DNA of 55,366 nt from Rozella allomycis CSF55. Its lineage: Eukaryota; Rozellomycota. The notes below the pieces were generated by a model that searched no databases, had not been told where the DNA came from, and was given only the letters and a program-made list of their open reading frames with translations. Position 1 is the first letter of the stretch. Each line of letters opens with the position of its first letter. Both the position numbers and the translations under genes were made by a program. Positions 32,231 to 43,076 of this stretch are shown one piece after another. The stretch is taken from NCBI GenBank assembly GCA_000442015.1, contig KE560765.1:1-55366 (forward strand). Reading direction: 5' to 3'.

Positions 32231-32416
32231 CGAGATAACCAGGGTATCCCTTTGAAAATCCGGAAATCTAAAAGATGCAAAATCAGCCACAAATATCAAA
32301 ACAAACTCTAGACACTTTATCTCCAATCAAACCTCAAAGTTCTTCCTTTTCATTCCGATCTTCGCCCAAATTGGAATTTCAATCTTTTCCAACAGTTAAA
32401 AAAGGGTTTGGTAGAT

Positions 32417-32801
32417 TTTGATTATTTCTTTAAACATGGCGTAGTGTAGTGCCGTTGCCCCTGTTGAGGGAAAGTCAAATCTTAATGGAAACTCCTTATC
32501 TCGCATTATGATATTAGTTTGTGCGTCTAAATTCCCGTGTGGTATATATCTGTATTCATCTCTTTCATTCAGATCTAATGTTTCATCCTCCAACAACTTT
32601 TGGACTGTCTTTATATCACCATTAGCACACGCTAAATGTAAAACGTTCCAGCCATATCTTCCTACGTGTCGCTTTTTCTCTACTTTATTCTCACAGAGAA
32701 TAATTGATTTGTTAGGTGACTCATTTAAGAATATTCTATAAGTGGAATATACAGCAAAGGAACATCCAATAACAGCACCATAAAACCCTCTTTTGTAAGA
32801 A
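32417..32801 (-). pseudogene. partial duplicate of CLPB ankyrin region
   Basis: Roughly 98-99% identical to 29956-30349 and in the same orientation, separated from it by the secreted GTPase gene. It encodes the same ankyrin residues but runs out of frame or into a stop at both sides: '[15 protein letters not shown]' ends soon after a short deletion, and the 5' side ends exactly at an N (32802). It has no AAA+ part and no start, so it is either a recent segmental copy or a haplotype/assembly artefact. Confidence 0.7.
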
Positions 32802-33478
32802 NGGAGTTTAAACTAAATATTGTTATTCTTGCATCTGCACCTAACCACGCTATACTAACGACATTGGCACAAGTGACGGATTTTATCCCATATAAACATG
32901 TCAACAAATAGGACAGATTTTTTGTAACCAATATGAATTGCTTTTCTACGCTACAAGGTTTTCGATAGCAAAGCAGTATTCAAGATTGTTCACATGTTCT
33001 TACAATGCTATTTGATCGTATCATCATCTACAAGTGTGTATTAGTAATGCATTACTGATTACTAGTAAGTAGTAGAATTCTCAAATCACAAAGAGTAAAA
33101 AAGGANGGGGTTGCAGTAAACATGAAACTTGTACTACGACCTCCAAAAAGACCAAAATATGGTTATACTTTCATCTGCACTTAACTACACTGTAACTACC
33201 GACATTAAAAGCAATTAAAAGTGGTTACACATATAACTAATCTATCCTATTCGTTGGCATGGCATATAATCCATCATTTGTGACAATGTCGGCAGCTGGA
33301 TTGCTTCCAACATTATCCAAGAGCCCTTTAACTTCTTTTCTANAATGAGACTTCTAACTTTTCAGACCATGAGATTTGATTCAAATCATTCAATAAAACA
33401 TTTGTGGAATATAGATTTAATCATCAAAATTTGAATATTCTAGAACAAGCATGTGACCACTTGGCACTTAAGCCACTA
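32802..33478. other. gene-poor stretch broken by three Ns, with a diverged short repeat pair
   Basis: No convincing gene. Ns at 32802, 33106 and 33343. A ~49 nt segment at 32821-32869 (core 'gcatctgcacctaaccacgc') is echoed at 33161-33209 ('tcatctgcacttaactacac') with perhaps 75% identity. This suggests remnants of a repeated element or of a duplicated gene edge. Confidence 0.4.
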
Positions 33479-35184
33479 ATGCACATGCTCAGACAAGCTA
33501 TTTATCTTCTGACATATTTGGTATATATCTCATGCAATTTGCACGACAATGATTTCATATACATAGAGTCCTTGAAATACCCGGGATATTACATTGAGAG
33601 CACATACAAGCGCTTATACAGAAAACCAGACTATTCGTTGTTTGAGCTATCGCCATGCGATGTTCCGTATCCAGAAATATTGCCATTTTTTGAACAGCAT
33701 TGGACAAAGGATATTGTGATGGGAAGGCTGGAAAATTCAGCGCGTATGGAAAGTAAACGGTTTCGAGTCAATTTTAATAAACATGATGGCTTTATGAGAA
33801 TATCTCAGTATGATGATGAAACTATGAAGCTTGCTTATCTGTCGTGGCTTCCGACCAGACAAATGAAAAGAGTGAATGGGCAATTGCAAGGGCGAGGGGC
33901 TATGCATATGAGCCGACGAGCAATCCATGTTTCATTCAACACTTTTAAATTTGTTCATTTGTACGATGATAGGTTTGCCATTTTAGCATATGATGGATTT
34001 TTAATGGTTGATCAAAACGTTTTGCAAAGTAGAGAAGGCGTTTCAGANAAAGTAGAGAAGGTGTTTCAGAGCATGACATTGGCAATGTTCAAATTGTATT
34101 GCAAACTTTTGACGGAGATGCCTTTGAATTGAAAAGTATTCCAGAGGCTGCAATGTTTCGAATTAGAAATATGGATTTTTCATATGCAACAATTGCTTCG
34201 AATGATTTGGACAAGTCTGTTTCAAAGTTTGAATTTCTTGAAGGGATCGAGAGCGATCTTTCCAGTATAGAAATAGCAGATCTTCCCTTGTTTTGTAATT
34301 ACTTTGAATATTTTTGATGCAGGGAATTTCGATATTCAAAGAAGGAAAGAGGAAAGATGGGCAAGTGGACAGGAATTGCTTACTTTCAACAATTATAGAG
34401 TTAGCAACGTCAAAGAAACTGTGGCGTTAATATTGATAAACAGAGACTACTTTGTTTCATGGGTGTCTCTTTACGAAAGGTTTAAGGAGCCACATTTCAA
34501 GAATTTCCATTTCAAAGACCTTCAAGGTCAAGGTGCTATCAGTTTGCAAACTTTCATTACATCAATCGCGAATGATTACATGATAAATAAGAGAAGAATT
34601 TTTACGCCGTGCGAGGGTTTTATATGTATCACGCCAATTTTAAATCCTAAACCATTTCAACTAAAAATGTATGCTGCATTTGGTGCTCTTTGCGCTGTCA
34701 GTATCATAAAGAAGATACCATTAGGACTTAAGCTACCCCGATTTATGTTAAAATTTCTATATTACGGGGCCAAATTCGATTTAGAAGATCTTTACGAAGT
34801 ATATCCAGATTACCGTGAATATTTTCATCTTTTAGAGTAAATTCTACTTTTTGATTGAAATAGAATTAACGATAACTTGGAAGCACATCAGATTCCATTT
34901 GTTGCCAAAGTAGATTTTGTTGATAGCAAGGACCGCCATATGGAAATTATTCCTCATGGGTCTTATACAATTCTTACCAATAATAATCTTGAGATTTACA
35001 AACAGTAATTATTTCATATAGAGTTAAAAGTCAATTTGCGCTTTGGAAACTGTACGTGCAAGTTAGATCACAAATGATGGAAATTAGAGAAAACTTTTTG
35101 TCTCATCTGGGAGGCTGGATGAGCTACATAGAATATAAAGATTTAGAAGTAATTCAATCATTACATATTTACCCTAGATATTGA
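33479..35184 (+). CDS. novel secreted protein, no recognised family
   Basis: The ATG at 33479 gives 'MHMLRQAIYLLTYLVYISC', a likely signal peptide. The mature part begins 'NDFIYIESLKYPGYYIES', reminiscent of beta-trefoil-type openings ('I.L.S..YPG.Y') seen in AbfB or fascin-like folds, though that is only suggestive. Short introns (28, 27 and 26 nt at about 34301, 34839 and 35008) join later exons to a stop at 35182-35184, giving ~520 residues. The two halves may be related: 'GRGAMHMSRRAIHVSFNTFK' and 'GQGAISLQTFITSIANDYM' look alike. The N at 34049 lies between two copies of a ~22 nt segment; merging them keeps the frame. Placement next to the secreted GTPase makes this a candidate secreted-protein cluster. 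Confidence 0.65.
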
Positions 35185-35328
35185 ATCAACCAATCTCATT
35201 TGCTAGCGCATAATATCATTAACTTTATTCAATAAATAGAATTAATTTCATTCAAAACCAAATTACCGCAATTCATTAATTATTTTATGCTTTTCGGAGA
35301 ATTAGGCAAAAGTGGCTGAAGGCGCCAC

Positions 35329-36975
35329 ATGTTAGGAAACGAAGAGCAAGAAAGAAACAAGTTGGAATCTTCAAATAATAGTCTGACAATAACAGACAAC
35401 AGGACTGGTTTGACTTATGCGCTTCCAATTGTTGATGGAACTGTTAATGCGCTCCTATTTAAGAATATAACTATTCCTGGCCAACTAGAAGGAATAAGGT
35501 AAATATTTAACTACAGTTCAAGAGAATATTTGACCCGGCCTATCAAAATACTGCAGTAGTGAGATCATCGATATGCTACATTGATGGCGAAAAGGGGGTG
35601 TTGGAGTATAGGGGATATCCTATTGAGCAGTTGGCTGAAAAATCTACGTTTCTGGAAGTGGCGTACCTGCTGATATATGGGGACCTTCCTGATGCTGTAA
35701 ATTATATTGACGGTTGAAAATGTAGGATCAATTGAAAGATTGGAGTGATCAAGTAATGAGACACACGTTTGTACACGTGAATTTTAATGAGCTGATGAAA
35801 AGCTTCAACTATGATGCGCATCCTATGGGAATGTTCATTTCATCGTTGGCTGTAATGTCAACGTTTCATCCAGAAGCGAATCCATCTTTAGTTGTAATTA
35901 TTTGACATCTTACAAATAGGACAATGACATTTTCATTAAAGATGAAAAGATAAGAAACAAGCAATTCAAAAGGATTCTTGGCAAGGTGACTACCATCGCA
36001 GCAAATGCTTATCGACATCGCATTGGACGGCCATTTAATCTGCCACAGAATCACATGACGTACACTGAAAACTTTCTGTACATGATGGACCGTCTTGCTG
36101 AAAAAGACTACAGAGTAACTCAGTTGAAACGGTTATGACGAAAGCCCAATCAAAGATTGTCGAGAATACTTGATATTTTATTTATTCTCCACGCTGACCA
36201 TGAATTGAATTGCTCTACAGCTGCCATGAGACATATTGGATCATCTTTGGTTGATCCATATAGCGCCTGCGCTGGTGCCGCGTCTGCATTGTATGGCCCC
36301 CTCCATGGCGGTGCAAACGAAGTAATGACAAATTTTGAATTCAAAAGGCTGTTTTAAGAATGTTGGAAGAAATAAAAGATCCTTCCAACGTTTCCGAGTT
36401 TTTAATTCAAGTAANTTTCCGAGTTTTTAGTTCAAGTAAAAGAAAAGAAGAAGAAATTGATGGGATTTGGCCACAGAGTTTATAAAAATCATGATCCAAG
36501 GGATAAAATTATAAGAAAACTGGCCTATGAAGTAAATTTAGTTTTATGTAATTAGATTGGTGTTTGATATTGTTGGAAGAGAACCTCTGATTGACGTTGC
36601 TGTTGAACTTGAGAGACAGGCGTTGGAGGATGACTATTTTGTCAGTAGAAAACTTTATCCAAATGTCGACTTTTATTCTGGATTGATTTACAAAGGTAAT
36701 TAATAAAACATTTGTGTTTAAAAGCGATGGGATTTCCAACAGACTTCTTTCCAGTTCTCTTTGCAATTCCAAGAGTAGCTGGATGGTTGGCCCATTGGAA
36801 AGAATCATTAAGTGACCCACAAAGCAAAATATGGCGTCCAAGACAAATCTATTCAGGGGAAAAGACAAGAGATTACGTTGAGATTAACAAGAGAATTCCA
36901 ACTGGCATTAATTTAACAAAGAGTGATGGTCATCCATACAACAAGAGAAGCTACGTTGCAACATTTTCTAAATAA
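35329..36975 (+). CDS. CIT: citrate synthase
   Basis: Condenses acetyl-CoA and oxaloacetate to citrate. The text '[16 protein letters not shown]', '[20 protein letters not shown]' and '[20 protein letters not shown]' is the glyoxysomal/bacterial-type (long) citrate synthase pattern. Catalytic residues are visible: His in '[15 protein letters not shown]', His in '[17 protein letters not shown]' and 'GPLHGGANE', and Asp in '[10 protein letters not shown]'-type text after '[13 protein letters not shown]'. There are about seven introns. No mitochondrial presequence is obvious, and the C-terminus (ATFSK) is not a standard PTS1, so location is open. The N at 36415 sits between two copies of a ~20 nt segment. 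An in-frame stop just upstream supports the ATG at 35329. Confidence 0.9.
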
Positions 36976-37006
36976 ATATTAATTGAAATGAAAAAATAGA
37001 TTTTAT

Positions 37007-37887
37007 TTAAGCGCGATCTTGGATTTCCTTCAAACGAAGAGCTTCCTTCTTTGCTTGTTTGATCATAGCCTTGTGTCCCATGATACCACCGCCCCATTGT
37101 CTACGAACTTCATCAAACTTGTCATTGTAGTTTGCCTTGACAGCTGAAACAAGGGCGTTCAATTCTTGCTTGTCTTCAGCTTTAACTTCAGTCAAAGCCA
37201 AAGCAGTAGCGGTCTTCTTATGCACAACGGTTCCGAGACGAGCCTTTCCCTTGACGATAGCATATGGAACTCCCATCTTGCGGCAAAGAGCTGGCAACCA
37301 GACGACCAATTCAATTGGATCAACATCATTAGCAATGAGAACAAGTTGAGCCTTTTTGTTTTCAATCAAGGCAGTGATATGGTTCAATCCGTACTTGACC
37401 ATAACTGGCTTCTTTCCTTGGTTGACAGTCTTTCCTTCAGCAACTTGTTGAGCAGCAGAAGCAAGTCTCTCCTTTTTCTGGATTTTGGTTTCTGGACGGT
37501 ACTTGTTCAACAATTTAAATGCTTGGGTAGCTATAAATAAAAGAAAATATGTTTAAATACCAGTGTTCTTATCCAAGACACGAGTGAATTGGTTGATGGA
37601 TGGTGGAACCTTTAAACGCTTCTTGAGAACAGCACGTTGTCTTTGCAAACGAATGTAAAATGGCCACTTGATGACGCGAGAAAGATCGCGCTTTGGCTGG
37701 ATGTCTTGACCGATTCCAAAGTTGCGTGGTGTTTTTTCAACCAAAGGATTTACAGCCTTTTTAACTGGTTTCTTGCTTTTGATTGGAGCAGATGCGACTT
37801 TTTTGGAAACCTGGAATTAATATTTGCTTATTTAATAGATTTTTAAATAAATTTGAATAAAGAATTTAAAGTAACTGTTCCTACCAT
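37007..37887 (-). CDS. RPL8: 60S ribosomal protein eL8 (RPL7A/RPL8)
   Basis: A large-subunit protein with an L7Ae RNA-binding domain. The basic N-terminus '[20 protein letters not shown]' leads to '[20 protein letters not shown]', '[20 protein letters not shown]' and '[11 protein letters not shown]'. After a short intron come '[13 protein letters not shown]', '[20 protein letters not shown]' and '[20 protein letters not shown]' (L7Ae core), ending '[13 protein letters not shown]'. The first exon appears to be the ATG alone (37885-37887), followed by a 74 nt intron (37811-37884), long for this genome. High expression fits its G/C-richer codon choice. Confidence 0.94.
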
Positions 37888-38123
37888 TTTTTTCTGCAAG
37901 GGTTGGGAGGCTGGGTAATTCAGAAAATGTAGAAATTTTGGACAAGTTGAAAATGCGCAAACTTTAAGTGTTGAATGTGAAATATATTTAAATTAAATAA
38001 AGTGATAAGAATATCAATAGGTTACAAGTGATGATCATGGATGCTTGAGATATTTTTTCTTTAGGAAATTTCTAAAACATAATTTCATAAACTAATATAA
38101 TATAGAAAGGATTTAACATTGGT

Positions 38124-40264
38124 TTATTCAGAAAGAGTGCGAAACTTTTCTTCAATTTCTTTTGCTAATTTTTGATAGCGCTCAATTAGAGTGCTTTCAC
38201 CATCAGCTGGATCCTAAGTTGAAAAGAGAAGAATAAATGTACTTCAAACTTCATAGAGCTTAATTTGTAGATTAAATCGCCCATTCCATCTTTAATTCTG
38301 GCCCAAGAAAGAGAGCCACCAGAAGTTTCAATTGCATGCACAGCTTGATTGTAGAAACCAATCATGTTTCTGAGCATCCAAACAGTTTTATAGAATGGAC
38401 AATAGCGATCATAATTAGAGTAACCATTTTGTTGTAAGAAATCATCTTTAATAATTTTAGCGACTTCCAGGGTGACTTTATCAGATTCAGCCAAAGCAGA
38501 TTTTCCAACTAATTGAACAATTTCAGATAAATCTTCTTCAGTTTGTAAAATTTCTTTGCATTTTGTTCTTAAAGAAACAAATTCAGAATCAAAATTTTCA
38601 TAGTAAGGATCTAACGCTTTCATGTATTTGGAATAACTGAGAGACCAATTAACAGAAGGGAAATGTTTTCTTTGAGCCAATTTCTTATCTAAACCCCAAA
38701 ACACTTGAACAATTCCAAGGGTTGCTGAAGTGACTGGATCTGAAAAATCNGGGTTGCTGAAGTGACGGGATCTGAAAAATCACCACCAGGGGGTGAAACT
38801 CTATTTTTATTTAATTTAAAATTAATTTACGCTCCAACAATGCTAACACTTCCTTCTCTCTGTGGATTACCAAGACAAACAACTTTCCCTGCTCTTTCAT
38901 AGAATGAAGCTAAACGTGCACCCAAATAAGCTGGATATCCACTATCAGCTGGCATTTCAGCTAAACGCCCAGAAATTTCACGCAACGCTTCAGCCCATCG
39001 TGATGTACTATCAGCCATCTTATTAATAAACAAATTCAATTCTTACCATTGCTACATTCTTTCCTTGATCTCTAAAATACTCAGAAAGAGTAATTCCAGT
39101 ATAAATAGACGCTTCTCTAGCAGCTACTGGCATATTTGATGTATTCGCAACAAGAGTCGTTCTATTCATAATACTCACATCCGCTCCCTTGTGTTTAATT
39201 GATAAACTTGGAAAATCCATCAAAACTTCAGCCATTTCATTTCCTCTCTCTCCACACCCAACATAAATAATAACATCTGAATTTGAATATTTAGATAACG
39301 ATTGCGAAATCACAGTCTTTCCACACCCAAACGCACCTGGAATAGCTGTAGTTCCTCCTTGCACACATGGAAACAATGCATCCAACACTCTCTGTCCTGT
39401 CAACAATGGATAATCAGCTGCCAACTTTTCAGAAACTGGTCTTGGCGTTCTAACAGGCCACACTTGCATCATCGTGTATTGACTCTTTTGTCCCATAAAT
39501 TCTGTCTCCAAAACAACATCATTCAACGTGTAACTTCCTTGTGGCGCTATATACGTAATAGTCCCCTTGGCCTTTGGTGGCAAGATTATGTTATGCTCAA
39601 CCAGCGTGTTTTCATGCACAATTCCATAAATGTCACCTCCAGTAACATGATCTCCAACCTTTCTTGTCTCATATTTAAATTTACTCTCAATTTTCCAGGC
39701 ACAAATTCCCATGATACAGTCTTATCCAACGCTGATGTATTTATTCCTCTGGGAATGTAAATACTTTTAGATGCATCTTGAATAGCCTTTCATTAAATAA
39801 CACATTCCTTACTTTGAGTGGTCGTTGAATCCCATCATATATATTACTACACAAACCAGGTCCCAATTCAACAGACAAAGGCTGTCCAGTCTTCAAAACA
39901 GGATCCCCAATCGTCAATCCAGCTATTTAACACCACCAACTCTTCTTACACGTTTCCTCATAAACCTGTATAGTTGCTTTATCTCCTTCTATTCTAATCA
40001 CCTCTCCAACCAATTCCAAATGCCCTACACGCACCTATACCACACTCCTCATCCTATTACCAATTCATACATGGCAGATCCAGTCATATTCTCAGCTATC
40101 ACAACTACTTTCCTCACATCCACAAACCATACCTGGCCCAGACACCGAATACACATATCCATACTCATACGCATGCAATTCCGAATCAAGGATTTTCGGC
40201 AACTCCCTTTTAGCGTTCTCCAGTGCTCCTGCCTTGATTCATCGCCATTCATTACAATTACCAT
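38124..40264 (-). CDS. VMA1: V-type proton ATPase catalytic subunit A
   Basis: The ATP-hydrolysing subunit of the V1 sector that acidifies vacuoles and endosomes. The initiating exon seems to be only ATG (40262-40264). A 29 nt intron then joins to '[14 protein letters not shown]', matching the 'MAGAIENARKE' start of other VMA1 proteins. Next come '[18 protein letters not shown]', '[17 protein letters not shown]', the Walker A '[16 protein letters not shown]', '[17 protein letters not shown]', '[19 protein letters not shown]', '[19 protein letters not shown]' and the C-terminal '[14 protein letters not shown]'. No intein is seen. An N at 38750 is flanked by a ~25 nt duplication. It is divergent from UCH37, with about 100 bp between the ATGs. 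Confidence 0.94.
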
Positions 40265-40365
40265 TGACCAGGGTTATCAAGCAAACACTGTCGCATATCA
40301 AACATTAAAAAAATTATCTCACATCTATTTTATTCATAGTGGTTGCAGATCTTGAAAAATCATAA

Positions 40366-41562
40366 ATGAATTTTCCCGCTTGGTCAACTATAGAAAGCGA
40401 GCCGGCGATATTCACGGGAATCTTGCAGGAACTCGGTGTGCAGGATGTCAAGGTGGAGGAAATATACTCGCTTGACAAGTCCAGCTTTGATCCGTTCGAG
40501 TACGCTCTTGGTGTTTTGTTGTTAGTGTAGTCTATGGACTGATATTCTTGTTCAAGTGGAATGAAGATGCAAACAAGGCAAAAGCAATTAGTGTTTGCGA
40601 AAATAATGTTTATTTTGCGAAACAGATCGTTGATAACGCGTGTGCGACGCAGGCTGTTTTGAGCATTGTGTTGAATAGAGATGATGTTAGTATTGGAGAT
40701 GATTTGCTACAGTTTAAAGATTTGACAAGGAATCTTACACCACAAGTAATTCTTTAGTGGTCAAGTGAAAGGAAAAAGGAGCGGCGATTGGGAGATCAGA
40801 ATTATTGAGGAAAGTTCATAACAGTTTTACAGCGTAATTATATTTATAAAGATTTTTCAGCAATTTCGAAACCGAAAATAATTACAGAAGGGAAAAATCG
40901 ACCAAGAAAACTCGTGAAATGCAAGTTGAATATGATGCATATCATTTCATAGCCTACGTTCCCGTTAACGGATATCTTTTTGAATTAGATGGACTGAATA
41001 ACGGNNNNNNNNNNNNNNNNNNNNNNNNNNNNNNNNNNNNNNNNNNNNNNNNNNNNNNNNNNNNNNNNNNNNNNNNNNNNNNNNNCGACTGGCTAGATCT
41101 CGCAATCCCATGTATCATTCAACGCACATGTATGTATGAATCTTCAGAAATACGATTCAATTTAATGGCTCTAATTAAAGATAAACGAATCCAGTTTAGC
41201 AATATTCTCGAAAAAATCCAAACGTTGATTCAGGACTCTCAACTTGAATTGTCTAATGAAGAGAACAGCTTTTATGAAAAAATGATTCTCAAAGAAGACG
41301 CAAATTATTTAAGAGAATTTTTGAATAGCCTGGAAGGTAATGAAAAGGCGAAATTTTTGGCCTCGTTGAATGGAACCTTTAGAAAATTCTCAAATAAATT
41401 AACTAATGAGCAAGACATTTTGAAATCATATCAAGTAATAGTCTTCAATAAAACTTATAGGACAATAATCAGAGAATGAAGAAAGGTTATGCAGAGTTTA
41501 TAAAAGAGTACATCAAAATTTTACACAAGAATAATGAGCTACAGGATTTAATAAAAGGTTAA
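40366..41562 (+). CDS. UCHL5: ubiquitin C-terminal hydrolase UCH37/UCHL5
   Basis: A proteasome- and INO80-associated deubiquitinase. The N-terminus 'IESEPAIFTGILQELGVQDV' precedes 'FLFKWNEDA'. The catalytic Cys loop is 'VDNACATQAVLSIVLNRDD', His lies in 'AYHFIAYVPVNGYL' and Asp in 'LFELDGLN'. After an assembly gap (41005-41085) come 'DWLDLAIPCIIQRTCMYESS' and 'EIRFNLMALIKDKR'. The C-terminal ULD-like helical tail is completed by a 26 nt intron and ends at 41562. The 81 N remove about 27 codons, roughly the span between the catalytic Asp and the final helix in UCH37. It converges on the FAF2 homologue with 17 bp between the genes. Confidence 0.92.
41005..41085. other. assembly gap (81 N)
   Basis: The only long N run in the window. 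It lies inside the UCH37 coding region and keeps the reading frame (81 = 27 codons). Confidence 0.99.
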
Positions 41563-41579
41563 TTTATTCATTAATACGT

Positions 41580-43024
41580 TTATTCAGAGTCGCTGTAATT
41601 TTCTTCAACAAAAAGGATCGATGATGGACAAAGCCCTGCCTTTACAAGGGTTACGTCCATGTCCAAAAGTTGCTTTTTAGGCATACTTGTGCATAAATGA
41701 TAATTCATTTCCAATGGAACTACATCCATACCTTCCAAGAAATCATACAAATCCTTTCATAATCGTCAGCTAATTTTACTTTCACAGTGTCAGAGGATTT
41801 GAATTTCCGTTGAATTTTAGTTCCATCTGATAGTCGAATCAGAATCCTGCAAATATCTCCTTGGTCAGTTATCTCATTCTTGAACTTTTCCTTTAATTCA
41901 AGTCTTTTTCTTTTTCTTTCTTCCAAAATTCTTTTAGCTTCATTCTCTCGATTTAGCTTTTCTATTCTTTCCATTTCCTTTCTCTTCTTTTTTTCTTCAT
42001 CGGCTCTGAGTGATGCCAAATAAGCATCATTTTGCTCGTCTCGAATTGACCTTTCAGATTCACGACGCCTATTATTGTCTCTTTCAGTTACTAAAGCTTG
42101 ATTGAATTCGTCTATTCTTTCCTTGAATGTCTCAATCATTGTATCCTTTTCTATTTCACCTTTAAAAGCTGACAGAATTTGCAAGCGATTTTGTTCGGTT
42201 GCAACAGCCAAGGCGAAAAATGGATATTTAGGAACTTTGAGGATTCTATCAGCGACTGTATTAGAGGATTCAGTAATTTACAGTCATAAGCAAGGGAATA
42301 AGTGACATCGCCTCCCCAAATCATAATCTCATTCTCAACAAGAAATTCTTTGAAGCGTTCAGACGCTACGACATTCCTTTTTTAAACCTCGAAACAAATT
42401 ACTTTGCAACATTGTCACAATCTGGTATTCCATCATTGTGCAAATAGAATATCATATACTTTGAATCTTCTATTGCCTTTTTGATCATCTGTATAGTAAC
42501 AAAGTTGTTTTTTACGAGTGAAGGTGTTCNTTACCAGCGAAGGTGTTCCAATGAAGAATTTAGGTGGCTCTAAATTATATTTGCCCCTAAAGTAATTTAT
42601 GAAGCCTTCTGATGATTGATGCTTTGTTGGAGGCAAAATAGCCCTTATTGGAGCGAAAATCCAATTCACTAATATAAGAAATTAGATTTAGTTTACGTAT
42701 AGTTTCTAAAACACCATAAAAAATGTTTGACACGTAACGAATGGTTCTCCAAATATATGACGTGGCCGTTGTTTTAGGAGCATGCATTTCATCGTTAGTT
42801 TCAACCTTGTCCGTGTTATTGTCTAAAATAGCGTTAATGGCATCCTATTTATTAGATAACACTACTAGGTACTTGAACTTGCCAATTATTTTCCTCGAGA
42901 ATTTTCACAGCTAAATCAAAATCATCAATTTCTGTGACAGACTGAAAAATGACAGAGAATATAAGTTTACTAGAACGAGCTCGACTTTTTCTTGTTCCTC
43001 TTGGTTGAAAGATCTACATGACAT
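41580..43024 (-). CDS. FAF2: FAF2/UBXD8-type UBA-UAS-UBX protein
   Basis: An ER-membrane p97/Cdc48 adaptor for ERAD and lipid droplets (yeast Ubx2-like). Exon 1 starts 'MSCRSFNQEEQEKVELVL'. After a 29 nt intron a UBA-like helix trio follows ('DFDLAVKILEENNWQVQDAI'). A hydrophobic hairpin-type region ('VNWIFAPIRAILPP') and a UAS thioredoxin-like part ('GFINYFRGKYNLEPPKFFIG') come next, then the long charged coiled coil with 'NDAYLASLRADEEKKKRKE' (nearly identical in human FAF2), and a UBX domain ('ICRILIRLSDGTKIQRKF') ending 'LCPSSILFVEENYSDSE'. Several introns are inferred. An N at 42530 lies between two copies of a ~17 nt segment. Confidence 0.87.
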
Positions 43025-43076
43025 TTTCTAGAAATTTCAAAAGAACAAATTAGCCAAAAATGTAATTATTTTATGT

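Noticed and set aside
32802-33478. Transposon or virus-like element in the N-rich gap
   Set aside because: No transposase, reverse transcriptase, integrase or capsid-like coding and no terminal repeats were seen; only a short diverged repeat pair.
38124-40264. Possible intein in V-ATPase subunit A
   Set aside because: VMA1 often hosts inteins in fungi, but the text runs straight through the P-loop region 'GAFGCGKTV' with no insertion.
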